Shown here in pieces: positions 54,775 through 62,905 of a DNA stretch of 64,000 nucleotides (position 1 is the stretch's first letter; each line of letters starts with the position of its first letter). Position numbers and translations under genes: made by a program. The stretch spans positions 239,636-303,635 of the forward strand of contig JARLHA010000003.1 in assembly GCA_031292485.1 (NCBI GenBank), written 5' to 3'. Source of the DNA: Mucilaginibacter sp. Its GTDB lineage: Bacteria; Bacteroidota; Bacteroidia; Sphingobacteriales; Sphingobacteriaceae. The notes below the pieces were generated by a model. The model saw nothing but the letters and a program-made list of their open reading frames with translations. It searched no databases and had not been told where the DNA came from.

Positions 54775-56493
54775 ATGCCCGATAACGCTTCGTATAACTC
54801 CTCCCGGTCCAACAAGATCATTTTTTATTTTTTGTTGTTTTGGACGATTTTGAACGCCATCCAGGCTTTTACTCTTGAGTTACAGGCCGACGAAGCCTAT
54901 TACTGGCTCTATTCCCGCTACCTGGATTGGGGTTATTTCGACCATCCGCCTATGGTGGCGCTGTTTATCCGTTTTGGCTACGCATTAATCCATAATGAGT
55001 TTGGCGTAAGGCTGCTGACAGTACTGGCCAGTTCCACCTCTATCTACCTGCTTTGGCTCATCCTGAAAAAATACGCGATTGATGCTGTGGCCTTCGTGCT
55101 GGTAGTCTCAGGGATTTTTATTTTTCATATTTATGGTTTTACCATCACCCCGGATGGACCGCTCTTCTTTTTCACCGTACTGTTTTATTACGTATATCAG
55201 CGATATATTGAACAGGACAAATGGAGCCTTGCAATTATTTTAGCACTGGTAATTGCCTGCCTGCTGTACAGTAAATACAATGGGGTATTACTGATCGGGT
55301 TTACAATGCTGGCTAATATCAAAATGTTAAAGCGGGGATCATTTTGGGCAATCGTTATCCTGTCAGGCGCACTTTACCTGCCGCATATATTATGGCAGGT
55401 AAATCATGGCTATCCATCCCTCAATTACCATTTGTTTGAACGCTCGGCCCGTACCTATGATTTTACCAATACTTTTTCGTATATCCCCGGCCAGCTGTTG
55501 ATGGCAGGTCCGCTGATAGGCTGGTTTCTATTTTATAAAGCTTTTACCACCAAAATAAAGGATGCCTTTATCCGCACCTTGATAGTAAATTGTGTTGGCA
55601 CATTTTTATTTTTTTTCATTAGCAGCAGCCGGGGCGAGGTGCAACCGCACTGGACATTTATCCTGTTCGCTCCGCTGGTAATGCTGGTACTCATTCATTT
55701 TAAACAGCAAAACGGCAGGCCCAAATGGCTGTTCCCTTTGGCCGCAGTTAATCTGAGCCTGATATTGGCGGTACGGTTAATCATTATTTTCGGCTTCGGC
55801 TTTGCCAGGACGTATGGCCATTTAAAAAGCTATTATGGTTTTAAAGATTGGGCGCATGTAGTAAAACAAAAAGCCGGCGACCATTACGTCGTGATGAGCG
55901 AGGGCTTTCAAAACCCTGCGAAATACGATTTTTATACCAATAGTCTAAAATGCTTCGCCTATGATACCCGCTATTATCGCCGCACACAATTTGATATCTG
56001 GCCTATGGAGGATAGCCTGCAGCACAAAAAGGTATTGTATTTAAATTGGTTCCCGATAAAAGGCTTAACCACTGATTCCATAAAAGTTGAGGCGGGCACC
56101 TGGTACACAGCCTGGATCGATGATTTCAGAACGTATCAGCAAATCAATTTTGAAACATCGTCATACAAAACAGCCGCCGCACCCGGTCAAAAAGCAACTT
56201 TTAAACTCACCTTTAAAAACCCGTATCCTTTTGCTATCAGCTTTAGCGACAAGGGCTATCTGCACCCGGTTGTTCTCGAGGCCTGCTTTTTTAAGGGTGA
56301 TGGCATTGTAAATGTCCAAAAAGCTGATAGCACCTTTAATCAAATCCATTTAAAACCAGGCGAAACAGGGCACTATAGTTTTACAATAAATGCACCACGG
56401 ACGAAAGGAAATTATGACCTGCTTTTTTCACTTCGCACCAATCCTTTTCCGGGCAGTAAAAATGGCAGAATTATTACCTTTGCTGTAAAATAA
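54775..56493 (+). CDS. GT39-type membrane glycosyltransferase (ArnT/PMT-like)
   Basis: The 572-residue protein has an N-terminal helix and the acidic loop motif LQADEAYYWLYSRYLDWGYF, whose Asp-Glu pair is typical of polyprenyl-phosphate-sugar transferases. About ten helices follow up to residue ~360. The C-terminal ~200 residues form a soluble domain with SFTINAPRTKGNYDL, perhaps on the periplasmic side. It would move a sugar from undecaprenyl phosphate onto lipid A, a protein or a glycan; the acceptor is unknown. It is followed 18 bases later by a barrel-type gene, so the two are likely co-transcribed. Confidence 0.88.
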   Translation: MPDNASYNSSRSNKIIFYFLLFWTILNAIQAFTLELQADEAYYWLYSRYLDWGYFDHPPMVALFIRFGYALIHNEFGVRLLTVLASSTSIYLLWLILKKYAIDAVAFVLVVSGIFIFHIYGFTITPDGPLFFFTVLFYYVYQRYIEQDKWSLAIILALVIACLLYSKYNGVLLIGFTMLANIKMLKRGSFWAIVILSGALYLPHILWQVNHGYPSLNYHLFERSARTYDFTNTFSYIPGQLLMAGPLIGWFLFYKAFTTKIKDAFIRTLIVNCVGTFLFFFISSSRGEVQPHWTFILFAPLVMLVLIHFKQQNGRPKWLFPLAAVNLSLILAVRLIIIFGFGFARTYGHLKSYYGFKDWAHVVKQKAGDHYVVMSEGFQNPAKYDFYTNSLKCFAYDTRYYRRTQFDIWPMEDSLQHKKVLYLNWFPIKGLTTDSIKVEAGTWYTAWIDDFRTYQQINFETSSYKTAAAPGQKATFKLTFKNPYPFAISFSDKGYLHPVVLEACFFKGDGIVNVQKADSTFNQIHLKPGETGHYSFTINAPRTKGNYDLLFSLRTNPFPGSKNGRIITFAVK

Positions 56494-56511
56494 AACCCCT
56501 ATTATTAAACA

Positions 56512-57534
56512 ATGAAAAAACTCTACTTTACCTTACTGATTTCAGTTATAACGGGAAGCGCTACTCTGGCTCAAAGTATCGACGTAAATTTTAGCGGCCT
56601 TGGCTTTTTGGATAACCGCGAGTATAAAGATTTTGTGGCCCGCTCCCGCACTTACTCCGGCATGCGTACTGAACTTGATTTCGGGTTAAATATTGATAGC
56701 CTAAACCATTTTGTTGTGGGCGCCAATGGGATACACGAATTTGGTGCGGTGCCCTTCTTTTTAAAGGTAAACCCCGTAGCCTATTATAAGTTTAAAAGTA
56801 GCACCTGGCAATTTTACGCCGGCGAGTTTCCAAGAACAGGATTGCTTGATAATTATCCACGGGCATTATTGAATGATACACTGCAATATTACCGTCCGAA
56901 CGTGGAGGGTTTATTGGCCAAATATCAAACATCGCATTTTATGGAAACAGGCTGGATTGATTGGGTTAGCAGGCAAACAGATACAGCCCGCGAACAGTTT
57001 TTATTCGGTTTTGAAGGCAGGTATAAACCATCATTATCCGGTCCTTTTTACATTGCACATTATTTTTTGCTGGAGCATAATGCCGGGGCGGCTATACTTA
57101 GGCCGGACGACCATATACAGGATAATGGCGGCGGACAGATTAAGCTTGGACTTGATTTCAGTCACAAACAAAAACTTTTCGATTCCCTGTCCTTTGAAGC
57201 AGGTTTTATGTTTTCTATGGAGCGTACCCGCGGCGTTGACGGATTGCAAACGCCCAAAGGATTTGTTGCCAGTGCTTATGGTAGCTTTAGCCGCTTTGCC
57301 ATTTTTGACGAATTTTATGCGGGACAAGGCTCGCACATAAACTTCGGCGATTCATTTTACGAAAAAAAATTTTATAACCGCCTCGACCTGATCTTTAATA
57401 CCTTCGTGTATAAAGGGCTTCGCGGGAAATTTGTATTAAGCGTACACCGCACACCGGGCTACACCAGTAACCAGGAAGCATTTAATGTATCCTACGATTT
57501 GGGAAGAAGAGTGATCGGGAGGTTTAAGGAGTAG
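56512..57534 (+). CDS. Predicted outer-membrane beta-barrel protein of unknown family
   Basis: The 340-residue protein has a signal peptide (LYFTLLISVITGSATLAQ). Alternating aromatic strands throughout (for example WQFYAGEFPRTGLLDN and FVLSVHRTPGYTSN) suggest an outer-membrane beta-barrel. I recognise no named family. It follows the GT39 gene closely and may transport, modify or bind a product of it, which is inference. A good intrinsic terminator follows at 57549-57590. Confidence 0.75.
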   Translation: MKKLYFTLLISVITGSATLAQSIDVNFSGLGFLDNREYKDFVARSRTYSGMRTELDFGLNIDSLNHFVVGANGIHEFGAVPFFLKVNPVAYYKFKSSTWQFYAGEFPRTGLLDNYPRALLNDTLQYYRPNVEGLLAKYQTSHFMETGWIDWVSRQTDTAREQFLFGFEGRYKPSLSGPFYIAHYFLLEHNAGAAILRPDDHIQDNGGGQIKLGLDFSHKQKLFDSLSFEAGFMFSMERTRGVDGLQTPKGFVASAYGSFSRFAIFDEFYAGQGSHINFGDSFYEKKFYNRLDLIFNTFVYKGLRGKFVLSVHRTPGYTSNQEAFNVSYDLGRRVIGRFKE

Positions 57535-57548
57535 AGATTTGAGGTTAG

Positions 57549-57590
57549 AGACCGGAGATTAGGAGAGAAACTAATCTCCGGTCTTTTTTT
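57549..57590 (+). terminator. Intrinsic terminator after the barrel gene
   Basis: A 14-bp perfect stem (57549-57562 with 57571-57584, AGACCGGAGATTAG), an 8-base loop and a T-run to 57590 make a classic terminator on the plus strand. Part of the sequence resembles heptad words (GATT, GACC). Confidence 0.88.
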
Positions 57591-57662
57591 ATAACTCAGA
57601 TCATTATTGCCGAAACGTCAGGCGCAGCTTCTTCCGGACTTTACTGACTTTCGGACTAATCT

Positions 57663-58400
57663 CTAAAACCTTGAAATATCCCCGCTGCCGCTTTTGCGGC
57701 TGTTGACTACTTTTGCAGACCCTGTATACCGTATGTCGCCTGAGCCGCTTACTGAAGCGTCAATTCTTTCGCTTACATTTACCTGTGCATCACCTGAACC
57801 TGAAACCCTTACTGCACAGTTAACGGTTAGCAAATTGCGGGCAGTAAAATCGCCCGATCCAACCAAACTGACTCCTGCTGTTTCGGCATGTCCCGAAAGT
57901 TTCATATCACCGGAGCCGGTGATGTTGCATTCAAGATTTTTAGCATCCACCCTGCCTGTCATATCGCCCGACCCGCTGATACTTAACCGTAATGCGTTCG
58001 ATGAAATCCCGTCTTTAAAAAAAGCATCTCCTGAACCGGTAAGACTAATACCGTTAAGGTTTTTTGCTACTACATAGACTACGATTTTTTTATGATGGCC
58101 CCATAGGTCGCCCCAATTAAATGTATCGTGTTTGTTGTATATCCTTAGCACGCCGCCATCAACCTCAGTTATAATTCGGCCCATGATGTCGGCAGGCGCT
58201 TCTACCTTGACAGACTCGGTTGAGCCCTGGCTGATATACACATCAAACGAACCGGCAACATCAACGGCGTGGAAGCCTGACAAATGGCGGTCGACAATTT
58301 CCGAAAAAATTACTTTTACTGCCGGGTGGGACTTTGCTATAGAAACGCCACTACCGGCTAATAGTACGATTAAGGCAAAAATCCTGGTTAATGATCTCAT
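57663..58400 (-). CDS. DUF2807 (GIN-type adhesin-like) exported protein
   Basis: The start at 58400 gives a signal peptide (MRSLTRIFALIVLLAGSGVSIA). The remaining ~220 residues are the DUF2807 right-handed beta-helix with repeated GSGD units (LTGSGDAFF, ISGSGDMTG, ITGSGDMKL, LVGSGDFTA, VSGSGDAQV, VSGSGDIRY). Each turn carries the repeat. Family members are often called putative auto-transporter or head-GIN proteins, with unknown function. It ends the leftward run after the M1 peptidase, with a hairpin between them. Confidence 0.88.
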   Translation of the reverse strand: MRSLTRIFALIVLLAGSGVSIAKSHPAVKVIFSEIVDRHLSGFHAVDVAGSFDVYISQGSTESVKVEAPADIMGRIITEVDGGVLRIYNKHDTFNWGDLWGHHKKIVVYVVAKNLNGISLTGSGDAFFKDGISSNALRLSISGSGDMTGRVDAKNLECNITGSGDMKLSGHAETAGVSLVGSGDFTARNLLTVNCAVRVSGSGDAQVNVSERIDASVSGSGDIRYTGSAKVVNSRKSGSGDISRF

Positions 58401-58479
58401 GATTTGTATGTTTACAGAATAAGACAACACCTAAAACAATTAGGTTGCATTAAAGTTACGAATAAAGAGATAATAAAGT

Positions 58480-58537
58480 GAGTGGTGAATTGCGAGCGGT
58501 GAACGTCAATCATACTATTCACCACTCGCTATTCACC
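58480..58537. repeat. GTGAGTGGTGAAT-word inverted repeat next to the M1 stop codon
   Basis: 58480-58504 (GAGTGGTGAATTGCGAGCGGTGAAC) pairs with much of 58517-58537. The right arm ends 1-2 bases before the M1 stop codon. It probably helps end the M1 transcript or protect its 3' end, and is related in design to the other word-based hairpins. Confidence 0.7.
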
Positions 58538-58538
58538 T

Positions 58539-60197
58539 TTAATCCACCAGCACCCCGATATAATAATTAAAGGTATCCACCTCTATATTATCTTTAGCAG
58601 CGTTCGTTATGGTAATGGGCCTGAACCAGGTTGTTGGCTGTATAAAGTGGTAATCGCCACCTTTTACTTTTACCCTAACCGGCATATTAAAGCCTTTGGC
58701 ATCAGCCTGCCAGCGGCAATTTAATTTACCGCGGATCACCATAAACTCCAGGATCGGAATGTTTTTATAATGCAGGTACTGATCAAATACAGGTTTCAGG
58801 TTTTTGCCTGATTGATCGCTGATATAATCAACAATATCATCATAAGTTACGGTTTGATGATAGAAAGTTTTGTTTAAGCCGCGTAATATATTCCGCCACT
58901 TTTCATCATCGTTAATAATGGTGCGAACCATGTTTAACAGGTTACCCCCTTTGTAGTACATGTCTCCTGATCCTTCTTTATTTACACCATAAGTGCCTAC
59001 GATGGGGCGGTCGTTGACAATGTTCATTCGGGTCCCATGCACGTATTCCTGTCCGGCCTGTTTGCCATATCGTTGCTCAACAAAAAGCGATTCGGAGTAA
59101 TTGGTAAAACTTTCGTGGATCCACATATCGGCCAGGTCTTTCGATGTGATATTATTGCCAAACCATTCGTGCCCGCTTTCGTGCACAATAATAAAATCCC
59201 ATTTCAAGCCCCAACCGGTGCCCGAAAGGTCGCGGCCCAGGTAGCCGTTTATAAAATGATTGCCGTAAGCTGTTCCGCTCTGGTGCTCCATCCCCAGGTG
59301 AGGTGCTTCTATCAATTTATAGCCATCTTCGTAGAAAGGATAAGGACCAAACCAATGTTCAAAGGCTTTTATCATGTCTTTCACGTTTTCGCCGAATTGC
59401 TTTTTGGCTTTTTCAAGATTATAGCTCAATACCCAGTAATCCAGCGTCAGCTTTCCTTTTTCGCCGTCATAAGTATCATTAAAATGGGTGTATTTACCAA
59501 TATTCGCTTCTATGTCGTAATTATTGATCGGGTTAGCCACAAACCAATCGTAGCGTGTATACCCATTGCCTAAATCGGTTACTTTTCGCAAACGACCGTT
59601 AGAAACGTCCTGCAAACCTGTCGGTACGCTGATGCTGATCAACGCGCTGTCCACCTCGTCGGCCTGCTGGTCTTTATTGGGCCACCATACGCTGGCGCCC
59701 ATACCCTGGCAGGCTGTGGCTACCCATGGATTGCCCAATGAATCTGCTTTAAAAACTATACCGCCATCCCATGGCGCGTTTTTTGCGATAATGGGGTTGC
59801 CCGAAAAATAAACCGTAAACTCATCCTTATTGCCTTTTGCTATAGTAGTCGGAAAAGTAACAAACACTGCGTTGAATTCGCGGGTGTAAGGCAACTCCTG
59901 CCCTTTATACACTACTTTTTCAACCTTTAAATTGGCAAACAGGTCGAATTGCAGTTTGGTAAAATCCTGCGTGGCTGCAAATTTAAAAAGCGTGCTCCCG
60001 CTGATGAATTTATGGTCGATATCAAACTTAACGTCCAGATGGTAGTAACCTATATCATAACAGGTGCGCAAAGGGGTTGTCAAATCGCCGCGCAGGGTAT
60101 CGGCACGTGTAAATGTTTCTTTGGGTTTGCCCAACTGCGCGCTTGCCTTTAAGCTAACCAGACCCAGGGCCAAAATCAATAATTTATATTTTTTCAT
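58539..60197 (-). CDS. M1-family zinc metallopeptidase
   Basis: The 552-residue exported aminopeptidase-like enzyme has a signal peptide (LLILALGLVSLKASAQ). It shows the exopeptidase motif LGMEHQSG and the zinc site HESGHEW (H339, E340, H343), with E362 in MWIHESF at the canonical 18-residue spacing. A catalytic Tyr is expected in the later domain. It removes N-terminal residues from peptides in the periplasm or outside. It lies 39 bases downstream of the CocE-like gene on the same strand, suggesting a two-gene operon for peptide use. Confidence 0.94.
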   Translation of the reverse strand: MKKYKLLILALGLVSLKASAQLGKPKETFTRADTLRGDLTTPLRTCYDIGYYHLDVKFDIDHKFISGSTLFKFAATQDFTKLQFDLFANLKVEKVVYKGQELPYTREFNAVFVTFPTTIAKGNKDEFTVYFSGNPIIAKNAPWDGGIVFKADSLGNPWVATACQGMGASVWWPNKDQQADEVDSALISISVPTGLQDVSNGRLRKVTDLGNGYTRYDWFVANPINNYDIEANIGKYTHFNDTYDGEKGKLTLDYWVLSYNLEKAKKQFGENVKDMIKAFEHWFGPYPFYEDGYKLIEAPHLGMEHQSGTAYGNHFINGYLGRDLSGTGWGLKWDFIIVHESGHEWFGNNITSKDLADMWIHESFTNYSESLFVEQRYGKQAGQEYVHGTRMNIVNDRPIVGTYGVNKEGSGDMYYKGGNLLNMVRTIINDDEKWRNILRGLNKTFYHQTVTYDDIVDYISDQSGKNLKPVFDQYLHYKNIPILEFMVIRGKLNCRWQADAKGFNMPVRVKVKGGDYHFIQPTTWFRPITITNAAKDNIEVDTFNYYIGVLVD

Positions 60198-60236
60198 TTA
60201 AATCGGTGTAATCTTTTTAAAAATAGGTGTAATCCT

Positions 60237-62111
60237 TTATTCTAATACAGTAACTTTTACATTCGAAAATGCTGCATCATTATGATAGATTCTAATGGTT
60301 GCTTTTTGAAAATCGGAATCCTTTGCCTGGTTGATATCCTCAAATTTTTGCGGATTGCGGTCAACCAACGGAAACCACGAGTTTTGCACCTGTATCATAA
60401 TCCTGTGACCCTTTTTAAAAGTATGCGCCACATCAGGCAGGTTGTATTTTACCTCGGTAACTTTACCCGGCACAAAAGGTTCTGGTTTTTCGAACGAGTT
60501 GCGGAATTTCCCCCTGAACACCTCGCCTCTGACCAGCATCTCATAACCCGCCATCGTCACGTTTTTCGGATTAGGTTTTGGATCGGGATAATTATCCGGA
60601 AAAACATCGATCAGTTTTACCACAAAATCGGCATCTGTCCCGGAGGTCGATGCAAAAAGGTCGGCAATTACCGGCCCGGTGAGCGTAATATCTTCTTTTA
60701 ACGTATCTGTTTTATAAACCTTCACATCCGGCCTTCTTCCGGCAAAGCGCTGGTCATCCAGCATATATTCCCTGGTGCGGTGCGCCTGTATCCCATCCTG
60801 GTAAGGAACCGGTGAATTGGGATCGCTGATGTATTCATCAAAACTGGCAGCCTTCGTTTTTTGAACCGCAAATGAAAGTTCGCCGTTAGCGCAGAAATAC
60901 AAAGTTTTTTCAATCGTATTTTTTGGCGGCCACTGGTTAAACTTATGCCATTCGTTACTGCCGGTAATAAATATGGTGGCTTTTGGCAGGTCGAGTATTT
61001 TATCATCTTTCAGGTAAAATTTAAAAAAGGGCAGCTCCACATTTTCACGGAACCATTCGCTTGTTTTCGCGCCGAAGTTCTGGTCGCCAAAAAACTGTCC
61101 GTCTCCCCGCTCCCATCCGCCATGAAACCACGGGCCCAACACCAGCATATTGGGGTGCGTTGCCGAATTTTGCTTTTCCAATGCTTTAAAAACCTGCTGT
61201 GCGCCAAAAGCATCTTCCGCATCAAAAAGGCCTCCAACAACCATAGTAGCCGGGCTGATATTTTTTAAGTGCGGGCGGATATTCATCCCCTTCCAAAACC
61301 AATCATAGTTGGGATGGGCCATCATATGGTCCCAAAACTTTACCGAATCGCCTAAATAGCGCTTTTTATAGTTGGGTAATGCCCCCAAATCCAGGTAAAA
61401 CTTATAATTATCCGTCTCCTTATATTTAACAGGGTTTTTAAATTCTGCCGGAGTTATGGGTTTAGGGCGCGGAACACCAAAACCTGTCATGAAAGAAAAC
61501 GCGTCCATTACAAAAAGGGCCCCGTTATGATGAAAATCATCGCCGATAAACCAGTCGGTAACCGGCGCCTGGGGCGATACCGCTTTCAACGCCGGGTGGG
61601 CATTGGGAAGGGAGGCTGTTGAATAAAAACCAGGATACGAAATTCCCTCAATTCCAACTTTACCATTATTATTGGGCAGGTTTTTAATCAGCCAGTCGAT
61701 GGTATCATAGGTATCCGAGCTTTCGTCAGTTTCCTTATTTGTCTTTTTATGATCAATATCGGGGCGTACGTCAACAAACTGTCCTTCACTCATCCAACGG
61801 CCCCTAACATCCTGGTAAACAAAAATAAATCCATCCTTAGCTAACAGCATATTCTGACCCAGTGTGCGCTTGTAGTCGTTTTCGCCGTAAGGGCCCACGC
61901 TGTAAGGTGTACGGGTCATGATGATCGGATATCTTTTGGATTGATCCTTTGGCAGATATATCGAAGTAAACAGCCGGATACCATCGCGCATGGTGATATA
62001 CTTTTCCATCTTGGTATAATGTTCCCTCACATAAAGAGAATCTTGCGAAGATTGGGCACCCGCAGAAGCAAATAATAATGCAGCCCCAAACAGGAGAAAT
62101 AGTTTTTTCAT
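60237..62111 (-). CDS. CocE/NonD-family serine hydrolase (X-Pro dipeptidyl-peptidase S15-like), second copy
   Basis: The start at 62111 gives a signal peptide (MKKLFLLFGAALLFASAGAQ); an upstream Met at 62156 is less likely. The catalytic residues are present: Ser158 in GISYPG, an acid in GGLFDAEDAFG, and His in GPWFHGGW. The C-terminal jelly-roll domain (TDADFVVKLIDVFPDNY, KGHRIMIQVQNSWFPLV) matches the paralogue at 50050-51894 closely. Proline-containing dipeptides or esters are possible substrates. It is followed by the M1 peptidase gene. Confidence 0.92.
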   Translation of the reverse strand: MKKLFLLFGAALLFASAGAQSSQDSLYVREHYTKMEKYITMRDGIRLFTSIYLPKDQSKRYPIIMTRTPYSVGPYGENDYKRTLGQNMLLAKDGFIFVYQDVRGRWMSEGQFVDVRPDIDHKKTNKETDESSDTYDTIDWLIKNLPNNNGKVGIEGISYPGFYSTASLPNAHPALKAVSPQAPVTDWFIGDDFHHNGALFVMDAFSFMTGFGVPRPKPITPAEFKNPVKYKETDNYKFYLDLGALPNYKKRYLGDSVKFWDHMMAHPNYDWFWKGMNIRPHLKNISPATMVVGGLFDAEDAFGAQQVFKALEKQNSATHPNMLVLGPWFHGGWERGDGQFFGDQNFGAKTSEWFRENVELPFFKFYLKDDKILDLPKATIFITGSNEWHKFNQWPPKNTIEKTLYFCANGELSFAVQKTKAASFDEYISDPNSPVPYQDGIQAHRTREYMLDDQRFAGRRPDVKVYKTDTLKEDITLTGPVIADLFASTSGTDADFVVKLIDVFPDNYPDPKPNPKNVTMAGYEMLVRGEVFRGKFRNSFEKPEPFVPGKVTEVKYNLPDVAHTFKKGHRIMIQVQNSWFPLVDRNPQKFEDINQAKDSDFQKATIRIYHNDAAFSNVKVTVLE

Positions 62112-62361
62112 TGAATTGGTTTGTTTTTTAAAGGGATTACGGCTACCATCAGACACAAAAAGGACATGAAGCGGGGATTGGATAATGGCGCCATTTTAAT
62201 AAAGTCAGTTAAAGAGGCTAATTTAGTAAGTTAATTGCTCATTTGCTATTGTGTTAATACTGTTACAAAACGTTCTGGTGGCCTAAAAATGGTTAAGCAT
62301 TTAAAATATGTATGCCGAATAACGCCGTTGGTATAGAGAATACCCGCGTTGGTGTAATTTA

Positions 62362-62392
62362 TTTGCAACTTGTTTATACAACATTACCTTTG
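62362..62392 (+). promoter_or_regulatory. Strong candidate promoter (TTTG, 19 bases, TACCTTTG)
   Basis: TTTG at 62362-62365 and TACCTTTG at 62385-62392 are separated by 19 bases, a close match to the Bacteroidota promoter pattern. It would start transcription near 62399. The first ATG-started frame downstream is a 22-codon hydrophobic peptide (62509-62577). No long gene follows, so it may make a small RNA or peptide. Confidence 0.6.
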
Positions 62393-62508
62393 TGATAAGT
62401 AAAATACAGGGGAGAACAGAAAAAAATTCTCAAACGTTTTCCCGTAGCTAAATACTCCAGGGCTTTAACCTATTCCTTTTTAACCTATTCCTTATTACTT
62501 ATTACTTT

Positions 62509-62577
62509 ATGTCTGGCTTGAGCGTCAATTCTTATAAAATACAGCTGTTTTTATTGGTTTTCATTCTCTGTTTTTAA
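62509..62577 (+). CDS. Possible 22-residue hydrophobic peptide
   Basis: ATG at 62509 opens a frame ending at 62577 that encodes MSGLSVNSYKIQLFLLVF and then ILCF, mostly hydrophobic. It lies downstream of the promoter at 62362-62392. Such tiny frames arise easily by chance, and I have no family match. Confidence is low. Confidence 0.2.
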   Translation: MSGLSVNSYKIQLFLLVFILCF

Positions 62578-62645
62578 CCTAATCCGGGGTTAAATTCATT
62601 CAAAACTTATATCATTTTCCAACTTATTAAAATATTTTAAAAAGT

Positions 62646-62678
62646 TTTGGCGATATTAATTATAATTTATTAAGTTTG
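62646..62678 (+). promoter_or_regulatory. Strong candidate promoter (TTTG, 21 bases, TAAGTTTG)
   Basis: TTTG at 62646-62649 and TAAGTTTG at 62671-62678 are 21 bases apart. Transcription would start near 62685, just before the ATG at 62688. A terminator follows 80 bases later, so the unit is about 110 bases long. Confidence 0.65.
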
Positions 62679-62687
62679 TATTGGATA

Positions 62688-62765
62688 ATGCATAAAACAT
62701 CATTAAACGGACTATTCTTTGACCTTATGTCGGTAAGGGTAATTTTAATAGTTAAATTGGTTTGA
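62688..62765 (+). CDS. Possible 25-residue peptide in a 110-base transcription unit
   Basis: The frame starts 9 bases after the -7 box and ends 2 bases before the terminator stem. It encodes MHKTSLNGLFFDLMSVRV followed by ILIVKLV. The fit between promoter, frame and terminator supports a real unit. It may be a small protein, a leader peptide before nagB, or a non-coding RNA that happens to contain a frame. I do not recognise the peptide. Confidence 0.4.
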   Translation: MHKTSLNGLFFDLMSVRVILIVKLV

Positions 62766-62767
62766 AG

Positions 62768-62794
62768 AAATCCTCGTTTAGGCGGGGATTTTTT
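62768..62794 (+). terminator. Intrinsic terminator or attenuator before nagB
   Basis: The stem 62768-62776 (AAATCCTCG) with 62783-62791 (CGGGGATTT) has one G-T pair, a 6-base loop and a T-run to 62794. It would end the short transcript from the promoter at 62646-62678. Reading through it would reach nagB, so it may serve as an attenuator. Confidence 0.8.
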
Positions 62795-62826
62795 ATGCAA
62801 TGTTCTTTTATAAACCCTTTCTTCTA

Positions 62827-62897
62827 AGTCCGGAATCTTGAGTCGAAAGTCTCAAGTCAAAACAGGACTTCAGACTAAAGACTTTAGACTTACGACT
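62827..62897. repeat. Heptad-word inverted repeat just before nagB
   Basis: AGTC units start at 62827, 62841, 62848 and 62855, with AATC at 62834. GACT units start at 62866, 62873, 62880, 62887 and 62894. Every unit is 7 bases from the next, giving 5+5 heptads around a short loop. The last unit ends 8 bases before the nagB ATG. Confidence 0.88.
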
Positions 62898-62905
62898 CAA
62901 ACACA

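Larger units (their letters stand above)
62112..62905. other. 794-bp intergenic region with two promoters, a mini-ORF and a terminator
   Basis: This region before nagB contains a promoter at 62362-62392, a second at 62646-62678, a 25-codon ORF at 62688-62765, a terminator at 62768-62794, and a heptad inverted repeat at 62827-62897. Most of the rest is AT-rich and I see no larger gene in it. Confidence 0.65.

Noticed and set aside
59037..59573. 178-codon plus-strand frame opposite the M1 peptidase
   Set aside because: It lies fully inside a well-supported gene containing its zinc site; it is a shadow frame.
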